A stretch of DNA of 64,000 nt, taken from assembly GCF_036568125.1 (NCBI RefSeq), contig NZ_DATCTF010000012.1:179404-243403 (forward strand). Direction: 5' to 3'. Positions 52,864 to 60,556 of the stretch are shown here, in pieces. Under the pieces are notes generated by a model. The model worked only from the letters and a program-made list of their open reading frames with translations. It ran no database searches and was not told the DNA's origin. Numbering within the stretch: position 1 is the stretch's first letter; every line of letters starts with the position of its first letter. Made by a program: the position numbers and the translations under genes. This DNA comes from Magnetovibrio sp. (GTDB lineage: Bacteria; Pseudomonadota; Alphaproteobacteria; Rhodospirillales; Magnetovibrionaceae).

Positions 52864-52887
52864 TTAAGCTGTGCCGAAACTGTGCCA
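52864..52887 (-). repeat. 19-base arm-site copy and integrase-end remnant
   Basis: Immediately after the RTX stop, ctgtgccgaaactgtgcca (52869-52887) is identical to the 3' end of the island 2 integrase at 43862-43880, and again to 60235-60253. It encodes GTVSAQ in the integrase frame. It is either a decayed gene end or a conserved arm-binding site of the integrase. Confidence 0.65.
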
Positions 52888-52992
52888 CCCCCACTCCGAT
52901 TCAGTCTCCTTTAATCTGCTTTATTCAGAAAACGGCACAACAGCACCCGAACAACGCTTTGATTTAATTGGCATTTAATTCGAACAGCCACA

Positions 52993-53038
52993 CTCCGAAG
53001 GCAGAGGTCGTGAGTTCGAATCACGCCGGGTGCGCCAT
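52993..53038 (+). repeat. att copy 3 (right end of island 2)
   Basis: This 46-base copy of the tRNA-Arg 3' end, from ctccgaagg to ccat, has a single mismatch (cac for ctc). It is 5'-truncated and therefore not a tRNA. The following stretch, 53039-53406, holds no gene I can support. A purine-rich segment and short inverted sequences occur, but no ORF of note. Confidence 0.85.
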
Positions 53039-53406
53039 CAATATCAAGAGCTTAGCTAAATTTACAGCTAGGCCCTTTCCCTTTGAGAAAGCATAGGGGA
53101 AGCTGAAGAGATTGCTTTTTCAGCTCTTAAATTTTCTTAATTACCAAGGCCTTAATCACCTATTTGCAGGATCAGCAACCCTCGCGATTACAAGCACGGA
53201 GGCCAAATGCGCCACCCCTCAGTGTAGCAAAATGGGTCTGTACGCTATCCAGCGCCAACAGAGCTCCTAATCTCTGTTAGCAGCACATCGCACCCTTTTC
53301 GCGGGGGTGATTGGCAGACCTATTTCAAGGTCAGCTCATAGTGTCATCACGTTCTAAGCAGGCTAAATCCGAAAACATCGTGCTAAAGCGGATAGTACAC
53401 TTAAAC

Positions 53407-54078
53407 TCAATGCGGCATGGAGCTCACAAACGCCAGCGTCTCTTCTTGAACAGACATGATGTGGCGAAAAAGAGCGTCTGCTGATGCTTGGGCGTCGCCT
53501 TGCTGTATGGCCTCAACGATGGCGCCGTGTTCAGCATGGGATGATGCCAATCGTTTAAGGTTGTTAAACTGCACGCGCCGGTATGGTGCGGCGCGCAGGC
53601 GGATACTACGGCTAAGGCCGACCAAAACATCGTTGCGCGTACCTTGATAGATAAGGTCATGAAATGTGCGATTGAGCGCGATGTATCGTTCCGCATCACC
53701 GGCGCTCACGATCTTGCTGAGGTGCGCATGCAGGGCGGCGAGCTCTTTGCGCTCGCCCGGCGTCATGCGCTGCGCCGCCAACCGCCCGCATGTGGCTTCC
53801 AACTCCGCCATCGCCTCAAACATCAAACGCAATCGCTCTTCTGAGATTTGCGCCACCACCACGCCACGGCGCGGGCGCTTTTCGGCGAGCTCAGCCGTCA
53901 CCAATCTTTGCAACGCTTCACGCACCGGGGTGCGTGAAACTTGGAAGCGTTCTGCCAGCGCCAATTCTTCCAAATGCGCGCCAGGCAGCAGGTGTCCGGT
54001 GACGATGTCGTCTTCCAGGGCACGGCACAACCGCTCTGCGGTGTTTTCCTTTAACGATGTGCGTTTGGTCTTGAGCAC
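53407..54078 (-). CDS. GntR-family regulator (FadR/FCD type)
   Basis: The GTG at 54078 (AAGGA upstream) gives 223 residues. The winged HTH is LCRALEDDIVTGHLLPGAHLEELALAERFQVSRTPVREALQRL, followed by an FCD ligand domain with LNRTFHDLIYQGTRNDVL and SSHAEHGAIVEAIQQGDAQ, whose metal-binding His residues are present. FCD regulators sense small carboxylates. It is divergent from the TRAP operon and probably represses it via the TTGTATACATG and TGTGCATACACA sites between them. An upstream ATG at 54159 is less likely. Confidence 0.88.
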   Translation of the reverse strand: MLKTKRTSLKENTAERLCRALEDDIVTGHLLPGAHLEELALAERFQVSRTPVREALQRLVTAELAEKRPRRGVVVAQISEERLRLMFEAMAELEATCGRLAAQRMTPGERKELAALHAHLSKIVSAGDAERYIALNRTFHDLIYQGTRNDVLVGLSRSIRLRAAPYRRVQFNNLKRLASSHAEHGAIVEAIQQGDAQASADALFRHIMSVQEETLAFVSSMPH

Positions 54079-54149
54079 TGGCGAATCCTTTTTTCCGTCC
54101 CACCAGTTTACGCAGGCGGCAGAGGAATACAAAGGGATGAGAAAACATT

Positions 54150-54277
54150 TTGTATACATGTAGTTCGCTAAAGATAAATTAAAAATATTAATAAAAACAA
54201 AAACATATAATGCGACTCATCGCAAATGAAGCATTTATGATTATTAAATAGGCAATTATTTTTCTGTGCATACACAA
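54150..54277. promoter_or_regulatory. Predicted GntR operators in the divergent promoter
   Basis: The gap of about 340 bases between the regulator start and dctP holds TTGTATACATG (54150-54160, perfect core TGTATACA) and TGTGCATACACA (54266-54277, inverted TGTG/CACA). TTGTATACAA-like sequences are frequent FCD-GntR operators. The stretch between them is AT-rich. The identification is by pattern. Confidence 0.45.
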
Positions 54278-54421
54278 TAGGCATTCATAAGGATTGGAAA
54301 ACGTCAACATGTTGAGTTTAAACGATAATTATTCTGGCACAGCGTTTGCTAGTGAAGGATCGAGTGAATGAGCGCGCAGCAAGCGCGCAAACATCAAACG
54401 TTGGAAAACGAGGATCCCCCC

Positions 54422-55522
54422 ATGAAGCGTTCCATGAAACGTCGTGAATTTCTCAAAGCCTCTTTGGTTGGCGCAGCGGCAACCGGCACGTTGGCCGCAC
54501 CGGCGATTGCTCAGGCTAAAGATACCTTCAATTGGAAAATGACCAACATGTACCCCGCCGGGGCACCATTCTATACGGTTGGACCGGGCAGCCCTTCTGA
54601 TTTTTGCAACCGCGTCAAAGAAATGTCGGGTGGTCGTTTGAACATCCACCACTTCGCCGCCGGCGAATTGATTCCGCCCAAAGAAGGCTTCGACGCCGTG
54701 CGTTCGGGCACCATCGAAATGAACGCTGGCAACGCGTATTATTGGGCGGGCAAAATTTTTGCTGCACAATATTTCACCACCGTGCCGTTCGGCTTGAACT
54801 TCCAAGGCGTGAATGCGTGGATGTATCACGCTGGCGGTTTGGAACTGTGGAACGAAGTGTATGCCGACTATGGTTTGGTGGCGATGCCGATGGGCAACAC
54901 CGGCGTGCAGATGACCGGATGGTTCAAGAAACCGATCAACTCGGTGGAAGATTTCAACGGCTTAAAAATGCGCATCCCGGGTCTTGCGGGCAAAGTGTAT
55001 GAAAAGCTCGGCGTGAACGTGAAGCTGTTGCCGGGCGGCGAGATTTTCCCCGCCTTGGAACGTGGCGTGATCGATGCTGCTGAGTTTGTTGGCCCCTATC
55101 AAGATCGTCGTATGGGGCTGCATAAAGCCGCCAAGTACTACTACACCACCGGTTGGCATGAGCCGTCCAACGTCACCGAATTGATGATCAACAAGAAAGC
55201 CTGGGAAAGCCTGCCCGCCGACTTGCAAGCGATCGTGCGATCGTGCGCTCAGGCGTGCAACCTCGACAGCCACGCGTGGAGCGAAGCCAACAACGCCGAT
55301 GCGCTGACCGACCTGGTCACCAACGAAGGCGTGATTGCACAAACCCTGCCCGACGACGTGGTGATGCAGCTCAAGAAACTGACCGACGAAGTGCTGGCTG
55401 AAAAGTCCGCCGCCGATCCGCTGACCAAGAAGGTCCACGATCACTTCATGGCGTTCCGCGACAAGCATCGCAGCTGGGCGTCGATCTCTGAAAAGCCATA
55501 TCACGGCTTGATCTCGTCTTAA
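54422..55522 (+). CDS. TRAP transporter solute-binding protein DctP
   Basis: The ATG at 54422 gives 366 residues with a Tat signal, MKRREFLKASLVGAAATGTLAAPAIA. The mature protein shows WKMTNMYPAGAPFYTVGPGSPSDFCNRV, then FGLNFQGVNAWMYHAGGLELWNEVYADYGLVAMPMGNTGVQMTGWFKKPINS and MRIPGLAGKVYEKLGVNVKLLPGGEIFPALERGVIDAAEFVGP. These match the TakP-type DctP subgroup for keto-acid or amino-acid-like ligands. Tat export implies folding before transport. The start at 54368 would add 18 polar residues. The DctQ gene follows in 18 bases. Confidence 0.92.
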   Translation: MKRSMKRREFLKASLVGAAATGTLAAPAIAQAKDTFNWKMTNMYPAGAPFYTVGPGSPSDFCNRVKEMSGGRLNIHHFAAGELIPPKEGFDAVRSGTIEMNAGNAYYWAGKIFAAQYFTTVPFGLNFQGVNAWMYHAGGLELWNEVYADYGLVAMPMGNTGVQMTGWFKKPINSVEDFNGLKMRIPGLAGKVYEKLGVNVKLLPGGEIFPALERGVIDAAEFVGPYQDRRMGLHKAAKYYYTTGWHEPSNVTELMINKKAWESLPADLQAIVRSCAQACNLDSHAWSEANNADALTDLVTNEGVIAQTLPDDVVMQLKKLTDEVLAEKSAADPLTKKVHDHFMAFRDKHRSWASISEKPYHGLISS

Positions 55523-55540
55523 GCGAAGGAACCGGTAAAG

Positions 55541-56119
55541 ATGGTCACGCGCAATTTGCACATCCTCGAACGCTTGGAATTCGGCCTCAGCCTGCCGGTC
55601 GAATGGGCCGGACGATTCGCGTCTTGGTGTGGGTTGGCTTTGGTGTTGGTGGTCGCGGGCAATGTGTTCGCCCGTTACCTGTTCAATGCTGGATCGGTAG
55701 GTATCCAGGAATTGGAATGGCACCTGGTTTCGCCCATCGCCTTGATCGGCATGTCGTATGCCATGCGCAAGGGTGAACATGTGCGCGTCGACTTTCTTTA
55801 CGACCGCATGAGCGAGAGTGGCAAACAGATCGTCGATCTGTTCTCCGCTCTCCTCATGGCGGCGTTTTCGGTGATCATCGTGGTGTTGTCGATGAGCTAC
55901 ATCGAACACTCCTTCAGTCTGATGGAAGGTTCACCCGATCCCGGTGGATTGCCCTATCGCTGGGTGTTGAAGGCCTTCATCCCCTTAGGCTTCGGTTTGC
56001 TGGCGTTGCAATCGGTGTCGCAAGCGCTGTCGGTGGTTCTGCACTTTGGTCATGCCGCCGTCAGCGCCCGCGAAGCCAGGCGGCAGCATGTTGAACACAG
56101 CACCCACGTCCCTGGCTAA
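55541..56119 (+). CDS. TRAP transporter small permease DctQ
   Basis: This 192-residue protein has four membrane helices: WCGLALVLVVAGNVFARYL, WHLVSPIALIGMSYAMRKGEHVRVDFLYD, VDLFSALLMAAFSVIIVVLSMSYI and AFIPLGFGLLALQSVSQAL. This is the usual DctQ topology. It pairs with DctM in the inner membrane to form the sodium-driven uptake channel. It lies 14 bases before dctM. Confidence 0.92.
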   Translation: MVTRNLHILERLEFGLSLPVEWAGRFASWCGLALVLVVAGNVFARYLFNAGSVGIQELEWHLVSPIALIGMSYAMRKGEHVRVDFLYDRMSESGKQIVDLFSALLMAAFSVIIVVLSMSYIEHSFSLMEGSPDPGGLPYRWVLKAFIPLGFGLLALQSVSQALSVVLHFGHAAVSAREARRQHVEHSTHVPG

Positions 56120-56133
56120 CAGGAATTTAGAAA

Positions 56134-57459
56134 ATGACGGAAATGGAATTACTGGCCATCGGTATGGTCGGCGGCTTTTTCACGCTGTTGGTGATCGGTG
56201 TGCCGGTGGCCATCTCGCTGGCGGTGTCGGGACTGACCTTCGGCTACCTCGGCTTTGGCACCAGCTTGTTTGGTTTGTTACCAGGACGCATCCACGGCGT
56301 GGTGACGAATTACACGCTGCTGGCTCTGCCGCTGTTCATCTTCATGGGCGTGATGCTGGAAAAATCGCGCATGGCCGAAGATTTGATCGATGTCATCGGT
56401 CACGCCATGGGCCGAGTGCGCGGCGGCATGGGCTTGGCGATTGTGATCGTCGGCGTGCTGATGGGCGCGTCTTCGGGCATCGTCGGCGCGACTGTTGTGA
56501 CGGTCGGCCTGTTGGCCCTGGGGCCATTGGTACGACGCGGTTACAACAAGGGTTTGGCATGTGGCACGATCTGCGCGTCAGGAACCTTGGGCCAGATCAT
56601 TCCGCCCAGCTTGGTGTTGATTTTGTTGGCCGACATTTTGGGGCTTTCGGTGGGCACGCTGTTTGCCGCCGCGATGGTGCCGGGCTTGATGCTGGCGGGC
56701 ATCTTGGCGCTGTATCTATTGGCGATCGGTTATTTCTTTCCCCACATGGCCCCGGCCATTCCCCAAGAAGAACGTGACGAATTGGCCCGTAAGGATTTGA
56801 TCGTCAAATTGTTCAAAGTTGTTTTTCCGCCGCTGATTTTGATCTTTGCGGTGTTGGGTTCGATCGTCGGCGGCATCGCCGCACCGACCGAGGCCGCTTC
56901 GATGGGGGCGTTCGGTTCGATCATCTTGGCGTTGCTAGGACGGCGATTGAGTTGGAGCACCTTGATGGAGGTGTGTAAGTCCACACTGCTGACCTCGGCC
57001 ATGGTGTTCTTCATCCTCATCTGCGCACAGCCCTTTGGGTTGGCCTTTCGCGGTCTTGGCGGCGAAGGTTTGGTAGCGCAAATGTTCGAATTCATTCCCG
57101 GTGGAGAAATGGCCGACTTGCTGTTTATGATGGCGGTGATTTTCGTGCTGGGCTTTTTCCTCGAATGGATTGAAATCTCCTACATCGCGCTGCCGATGTT
57201 CTTGCCGGTGTTCGCCGGAACCGATGTCAACATGGTGTGGTTGGCGATTTTGGTAGCGATGAATTTGCAGACCTCATTCCTCACACCACCGTTTGGCTGG
57301 GCGCTGTTCTTCTTGAAAGGTGTCGCACCCCCGGGCATCACCACCGGCGATATTTATCGCGGCGTCATTCCGTTCATCGGTTTGCAGATGTTGGGGCTGG
57401 TGGCATTGTTTATGTTCCCCGAATTGGCGACCTGGTTGCCTGACGTCATCGGTTGGTAG
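56134..57459 (+). CDS. TRAP transporter large permease DctM
   Basis: This 441-residue protein has about 12 hydrophobic helices. It includes the DctM signatures FTLLVIGVPVAISLAVSG, ALPLFIFMGVMLEKSRMAEDL, GGMGLAIVIVGVLMGASSGIVGATVVTVG and GTICASGTLGQIIPPSLVLILLADI. It is the main transport channel of the TRAP system, coupling sodium import to solute uptake. Next comes a TSUP permease after nine bases. Confidence 0.94.
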   Translation: MTEMELLAIGMVGGFFTLLVIGVPVAISLAVSGLTFGYLGFGTSLFGLLPGRIHGVVTNYTLLALPLFIFMGVMLEKSRMAEDLIDVIGHAMGRVRGGMGLAIVIVGVLMGASSGIVGATVVTVGLLALGPLVRRGYNKGLACGTICASGTLGQIIPPSLVLILLADILGLSVGTLFAAAMVPGLMLAGILALYLLAIGYFFPHMAPAIPQEERDELARKDLIVKLFKVVFPPLILIFAVLGSIVGGIAAPTEAASMGAFGSIILALLGRRLSWSTLMEVCKSTLLTSAMVFFILICAQPFGLAFRGLGGEGLVAQMFEFIPGGEMADLLFMMAVIFVLGFFLEWIEISYIALPMFLPVFAGTDVNMVWLAILVAMNLQTSFLTPPFGWALFFLKGVAPPGITTGDIYRGVIPFIGLQMLGLVALFMFPELATWLPDVIGW

Positions 57460-57468
57460 GATCGAAAC

Positions 57469-58308
57469 ATGCTTGAAACCGTACTTGCCGATCCGTTGTT
57501 TTATCTGAGCTTCGCGGGCGCATTGCTGATCACCGGCGCGATCGCCGGGGTGCTTGCGGGCTTGCTCGGTGTTGGTGGCGGGATCGTCATCGTGCCGGTG
57601 CTGTTTTTGCTGTTCCCCTTTTTAGGCGTTGAAGACAGCGTGTTGATGCACTTGGCGGTCGGCACATCGTTGGCGACCATCATCCCCACATCGATCATCT
57701 CCGCGCGTTCTCACCACAAGCGCGGCGGGGTCGATTTTGCGCTGCTGAAATCGTGGGGGCCGACCATCTTCGTCGGCGTCATTGTTGGGGCTTCTTTCGG
57801 TGCGGTTGCGAAAGGCGAGGTGTTGACCTTGATCTTTGCCGCTGTGGCCATCTTGGTCGCCATCAACATGGCCTTTCGCAAAGAAGGCATGATCCTGTCC
57901 GAAACCTTGCCAACCGGCATCGCGCGCCACGCCATGGCGTTGGTGGTGGGGATGTTTTCGGTGGTGATGGGCATTGGCGGTGGAACCTTGAGCGTGCCGA
58001 TCTTGACCGCATTCAACTACCCGATCCGCCGCGCCGTCGGCACGGCCTCAGCCATCGGCTTAATCATTGCGTTGCCGGGGTCGGTCTCGTTCATTCTCAG
58101 TGGGCTGGGCCATCCCGACCTGCCGCCCGGCAGTTTGGGCTATGCTAATCTTCTGGGTTTCGCGTTGATCGTGCCTGCGACCATGGTGATGGCCCCGGTG
58201 GGGGTGAAACTAGCGCACACCATCAACCCGGCCAATTTGCGCAAAGCGTTTGCTTTCTTTTTGTTGCTCACATCTTTGCGTATGTTTTACAGCGTGTTTT
58301 TTGGATAA
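57469..58308 (+). CDS. TSUP family permease (TauE/SafE)
   Basis: This 279-residue protein has eight hydrophobic helices and the family repeat GLLGVGGGIVIVPVLFLLF and FSVVMGIGGGTLSVPILTAFNYPIRRAVGTASA. TSUP proteins export sulfite, sulfoacetate or related anions, and related ones carry other C2 or C3 acids. In this operon it may export the product of the substrate that the TRAP system takes up. The substrate itself cannot be read. Confidence 0.9.
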   Translation: MLETVLADPLFYLSFAGALLITGAIAGVLAGLLGVGGGIVIVPVLFLLFPFLGVEDSVLMHLAVGTSLATIIPTSIISARSHHKRGGVDFALLKSWGPTIFVGVIVGASFGAVAKGEVLTLIFAAVAILVAINMAFRKEGMILSETLPTGIARHAMALVVGMFSVVMGIGGGTLSVPILTAFNYPIRRAVGTASAIGLIIALPGSVSFILSGLGHPDLPPGSLGYANLLGFALIVPATMVMAPVGVKLAHTINPANLRKAFAFFLLLTSLRMFYSVFFG

Positions 58309-58320
58309 CGGACTTCCCCC

Positions 58321-59913
58321 ATGATTTACACCAAGCACGGTCGAAACGGCATGATCTCCGCCCCGCATCATTTGGCGGCGGAGGCCGGAGCCAATGTTTT
58401 GCGCGCAGGCGGAAACGCCGTTGAGGCGATGGTCGCCGCCGCTGCTGCCATCGCCGTGGTTTATCCGCACATGAATTCCATCGGTGGCGATGGCTTTTGG
58501 ATCATTTCCGAACCTGGCAAAGAACCCATCGGCATTGATGCCTGCGGACCCGCAGCCAAGTTGGCGAGCCGCGATGCATATAAAGAAGCAGGCTATGAAG
58601 CCATCCCTGCACGCGGAGCCCACGCTGCTTTGACAGTGGCGGGCACAATCGGCGGATGGGCCGCGGCGCTCGAGTCCGCATCCAGCTGGGGCAAAGCCAT
58701 GCCGCTCAGCGACCTCTTGGCCGAGGCCATCGCCCACGCGTGCGGCGGCGTGTCGGTGACGCAGGGTCAAGAACAGCTGACGCACGAAAAGCTGGATGAG
58801 CTCAAAGCCGTTTCTGGCTTTGTTGATACCTATTGCAGTGCCAAAGGCGACGTCTTGGTCGAAGGCGCTGCGTTGAAACAATCTGATTTGGCAGCGACGC
58901 TGGAGCACTTGGGTGAAGTCGGGCTGGACGATTTTTATCGCGGCGACATAGCGCGCAGCTTGGCCGACGGTTTGCAACGCGCCGGTAGTTTCGTGCGCTT
59001 GGAAGATCTCGAGGCATATCACGCCATGTGCAGTATACCGTTATCGGTGGGCTTGAACTGTGGGCGCATCTACAACATGCCGCCGCCGACCCAGGGGGTT
59101 TCGTCGCTGATGATCTTGGCGTTGTTCGAACGCCTTGGCGTGAAGGTGGGTGAAAGCTTTGAACACATCCACGGTTTGGTCGAAGCCACCAAGCAGGCAT
59201 TTATGTTGCGCAACGCGCACGTCACAGACCCTGCGCACATGAGTGTCGATGCAGCGTCATGGCTGAAATCGGATTTCTTGGACGCACGCGCCAAAAACAT
59301 CGACATGCGCCATGCCATACCATGGCCGTATGTGCCCAAACCCGGCGATACCATTTGGATGGGGGCCGCCGATCAAAGTGGGCGCGTGGTGAGTTTCATT
59401 CAAAGCACCTATTGGGAATATGGTTCCGGGGTGGTGGTGCCGGGCACCGGTGTGGTGTGGCAAAATCGCGGCATGAGCTTTTCGCTCGACCCCGCGCATC
59501 CCAACACCTTGGAACCGGGGAAGCGACCGTTTCACACCCTCAACCCGGCGTTGGCGCGGTTGGAAGATGGCCGCACGCTGGCGTATGGCAACATGGGCGG
59601 CGAAGGCCAACCGCAAACCCAAGCGGCCGTATTCTCACGCCATGTGATGTACGGGGTTCCCCTGCAAGAAGCCATCACCGCACCACGTTGGTTGTTGGGC
59701 CGCACCTGGGGGGACGACACCACCAGTCTGAAGTTGGAAAGTCGTTTCGATGACGCCTTAATCAACCGCTTGATCGCCGCCGGGCATGATGTCGAACTGT
59801 TAGAGCCGTTCACCAGCACCATGGGCCATGCCGGTGCGGTGAGCGTCAGCCGTTACGGTGCCTTCGAAGGGGCCAGCGACCCCCGTAGTGATGGGGCCGC
59901 CGTGGCGTTGTAA
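58321..59913 (+). CDS. Gamma-glutamyltransferase family Ntn-hydrolase (oxamate amidohydrolase-like)
   Basis: This 530-residue Ggt-fold protein carries the N-terminal region GMISAPHHLAAEAGANVLRAGGNAVEAMVAAAAA. The processing Thr is likely in GDTIWMGAADQSGRVVSFIQS, which aligns with the family TTHFSVVD strand. The GSGVVVPGTGVVWQNRGMSFSLDPAHPN and MGGEGQPQTQAAVF motifs follow. GDTIW and QPQTQ resemble HpxW oxamate amidohydrolase more than classic Ggt, and no signal peptide is seen. With a TRAP importer and a TSUP exporter, it may hydrolyse an imported amide such as oxamate. That is inference. Confidence 0.85.
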   Translation: MIYTKHGRNGMISAPHHLAAEAGANVLRAGGNAVEAMVAAAAAIAVVYPHMNSIGGDGFWIISEPGKEPIGIDACGPAAKLASRDAYKEAGYEAIPARGAHAALTVAGTIGGWAAALESASSWGKAMPLSDLLAEAIAHACGGVSVTQGQEQLTHEKLDELKAVSGFVDTYCSAKGDVLVEGAALKQSDLAATLEHLGEVGLDDFYRGDIARSLADGLQRAGSFVRLEDLEAYHAMCSIPLSVGLNCGRIYNMPPPTQGVSSLMILALFERLGVKVGESFEHIHGLVEATKQAFMLRNAHVTDPAHMSVDAASWLKSDFLDARAKNIDMRHAIPWPYVPKPGDTIWMGAADQSGRVVSFIQSTYWEYGSGVVVPGTGVVWQNRGMSFSLDPAHPNTLEPGKRPFHTLNPALARLEDGRTLAYGNMGGEGQPQTQAAVFSRHVMYGVPLQEAITAPRWLLGRTWGDDTTSLKLESRFDDALINRLIAAGHDVELLEPFTSTMGHAGAVSVSRYGAFEGASDPRSDGAAVAL

Positions 59914-60158
59914 ATGCACCCCTCAGAGCGCGTGACACAAACCCCATTCAGGCAAGGTGCCAATATCAATAAGCTTGGAACATGTCTGGCAAAGCCAGAT
60001 AACATTCCTATCGATTTTCGTTCATCTGCTCCAATGTAGGATCATACCTTGGCCCACCTGGAGAGGCTGCAGTTATGTGTGCAGCAACTCCGATATTTTA
60101 GCTTTGGATGCATCGTCGTTGGGACCAGAGGTAAGCATTTGGCATTCAGGATTTGAGC

Positions 60159-60188
60159 CGTGAGTCCGAATCTCGCCGACTGCGCCAT
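60159..60188 (+). repeat. att copy 4 (degenerate)
   Basis: The 30 bases cgtgagtccgaatctcgcc...gccat match the tRNA-Arg 3' end at 27 of 30 positions. Only this last part of the tRNA remains. It precedes a decayed integrase end at the same distance as in island 2 (47-48 bases to ctgtgcc), which strongly supports an att origin. Confidence 0.75.
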
Positions 60189-60225
60189 TTTCTCAATGCC
60201 TTACGCCTATTTTCACCTATGACAG

Positions 60226-60335
60226 TTAGGCCGACTGTGCCGAAACTGTGCCATAGGCGCAGAGCGCCCCTCGTTCCCGCTCCTGGAAATCGGGAACGAG
60301 GGGCGCATGCGCAGCATCATTCGAAAGCTTTTGCG
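60226..60335 (-). pseudogene. Tyrosine integrase C-terminal remnant
   Basis: On the minus strand the end reads DFQERERGALCAYGTVSAQSA with stop at 60226, almost the same as the island 2 integrase (DFQERAIAALNAYGTVSAQSA). Upstream the match KSFRMM-LRM also fits KSFQMVQRYA but in another frame, so a frameshift and truncation have occurred. Only about 35 codons remain. It is the scar of an integrase of the same family. Confidence 0.8.
60264..60306. repeat. 16-base perfect inverted repeat in the integrase remnant
   Basis: GCGCCCCTCGTTCCCG (60264-60279) and CGGGAACGAGGGGCGC (60291-60306) are perfect complements with an 11-base loop. The intact island 2 integrase does not have this hairpin, so it arose during decay. 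Confidence 0.85.
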
Positions 60336-60556
60336 CCCTAACTAGGAAAAGCAACGAACCTTCACGTCAATGCAGGCAACGCATTCATGACCCAAAGGGC
60401 TAATAGGCGTATAATATGACTAGATAGTGTTTACTTTTTCGACCTTGGCTATCCTCTCATGGAAAGTCCGGAGGTGGCGTTTGGCAGGTGATGAATGGGG
60501 ACTTTGAGGAGGCCAGGAAACAGGTGAGCAAGTAAGACACCTAGCGGGGTGTGATC

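Larger units (their letters stand above)
43815..53038 (+). mobile_element. Genomic island 2: integrase, LuxR pair and RTX protein
   Basis: This region of 9.2 kb lies between att copies 2 and 3. The integrase is next to the left att, and the RTX gene ends near the right att. A 19-base sequence, ctgtgccgaaactgtgcca, occurs inside both ends (43862-43880 and 52869-52887), likely as arm sites. It contains only five clear genes. Confidence 0.82.
53039..60188 (+). mobile_element. Region 3: TRAP/Ggt metabolic segment between att copies 3 and 4
   Basis: About 7.1 kb lies between att copy 3 and the degenerate copy 4. It has a regulator, a full TRAP transporter, a TSUP permease and an amidohydrolase-like enzyme. 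Codon use matches the core, and no integrase is found, so it could be a decayed island whose recombinase was lost, or core DNA trapped between islands. Mobility is inferred from the flanking att copies only. Confidence 0.5.
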
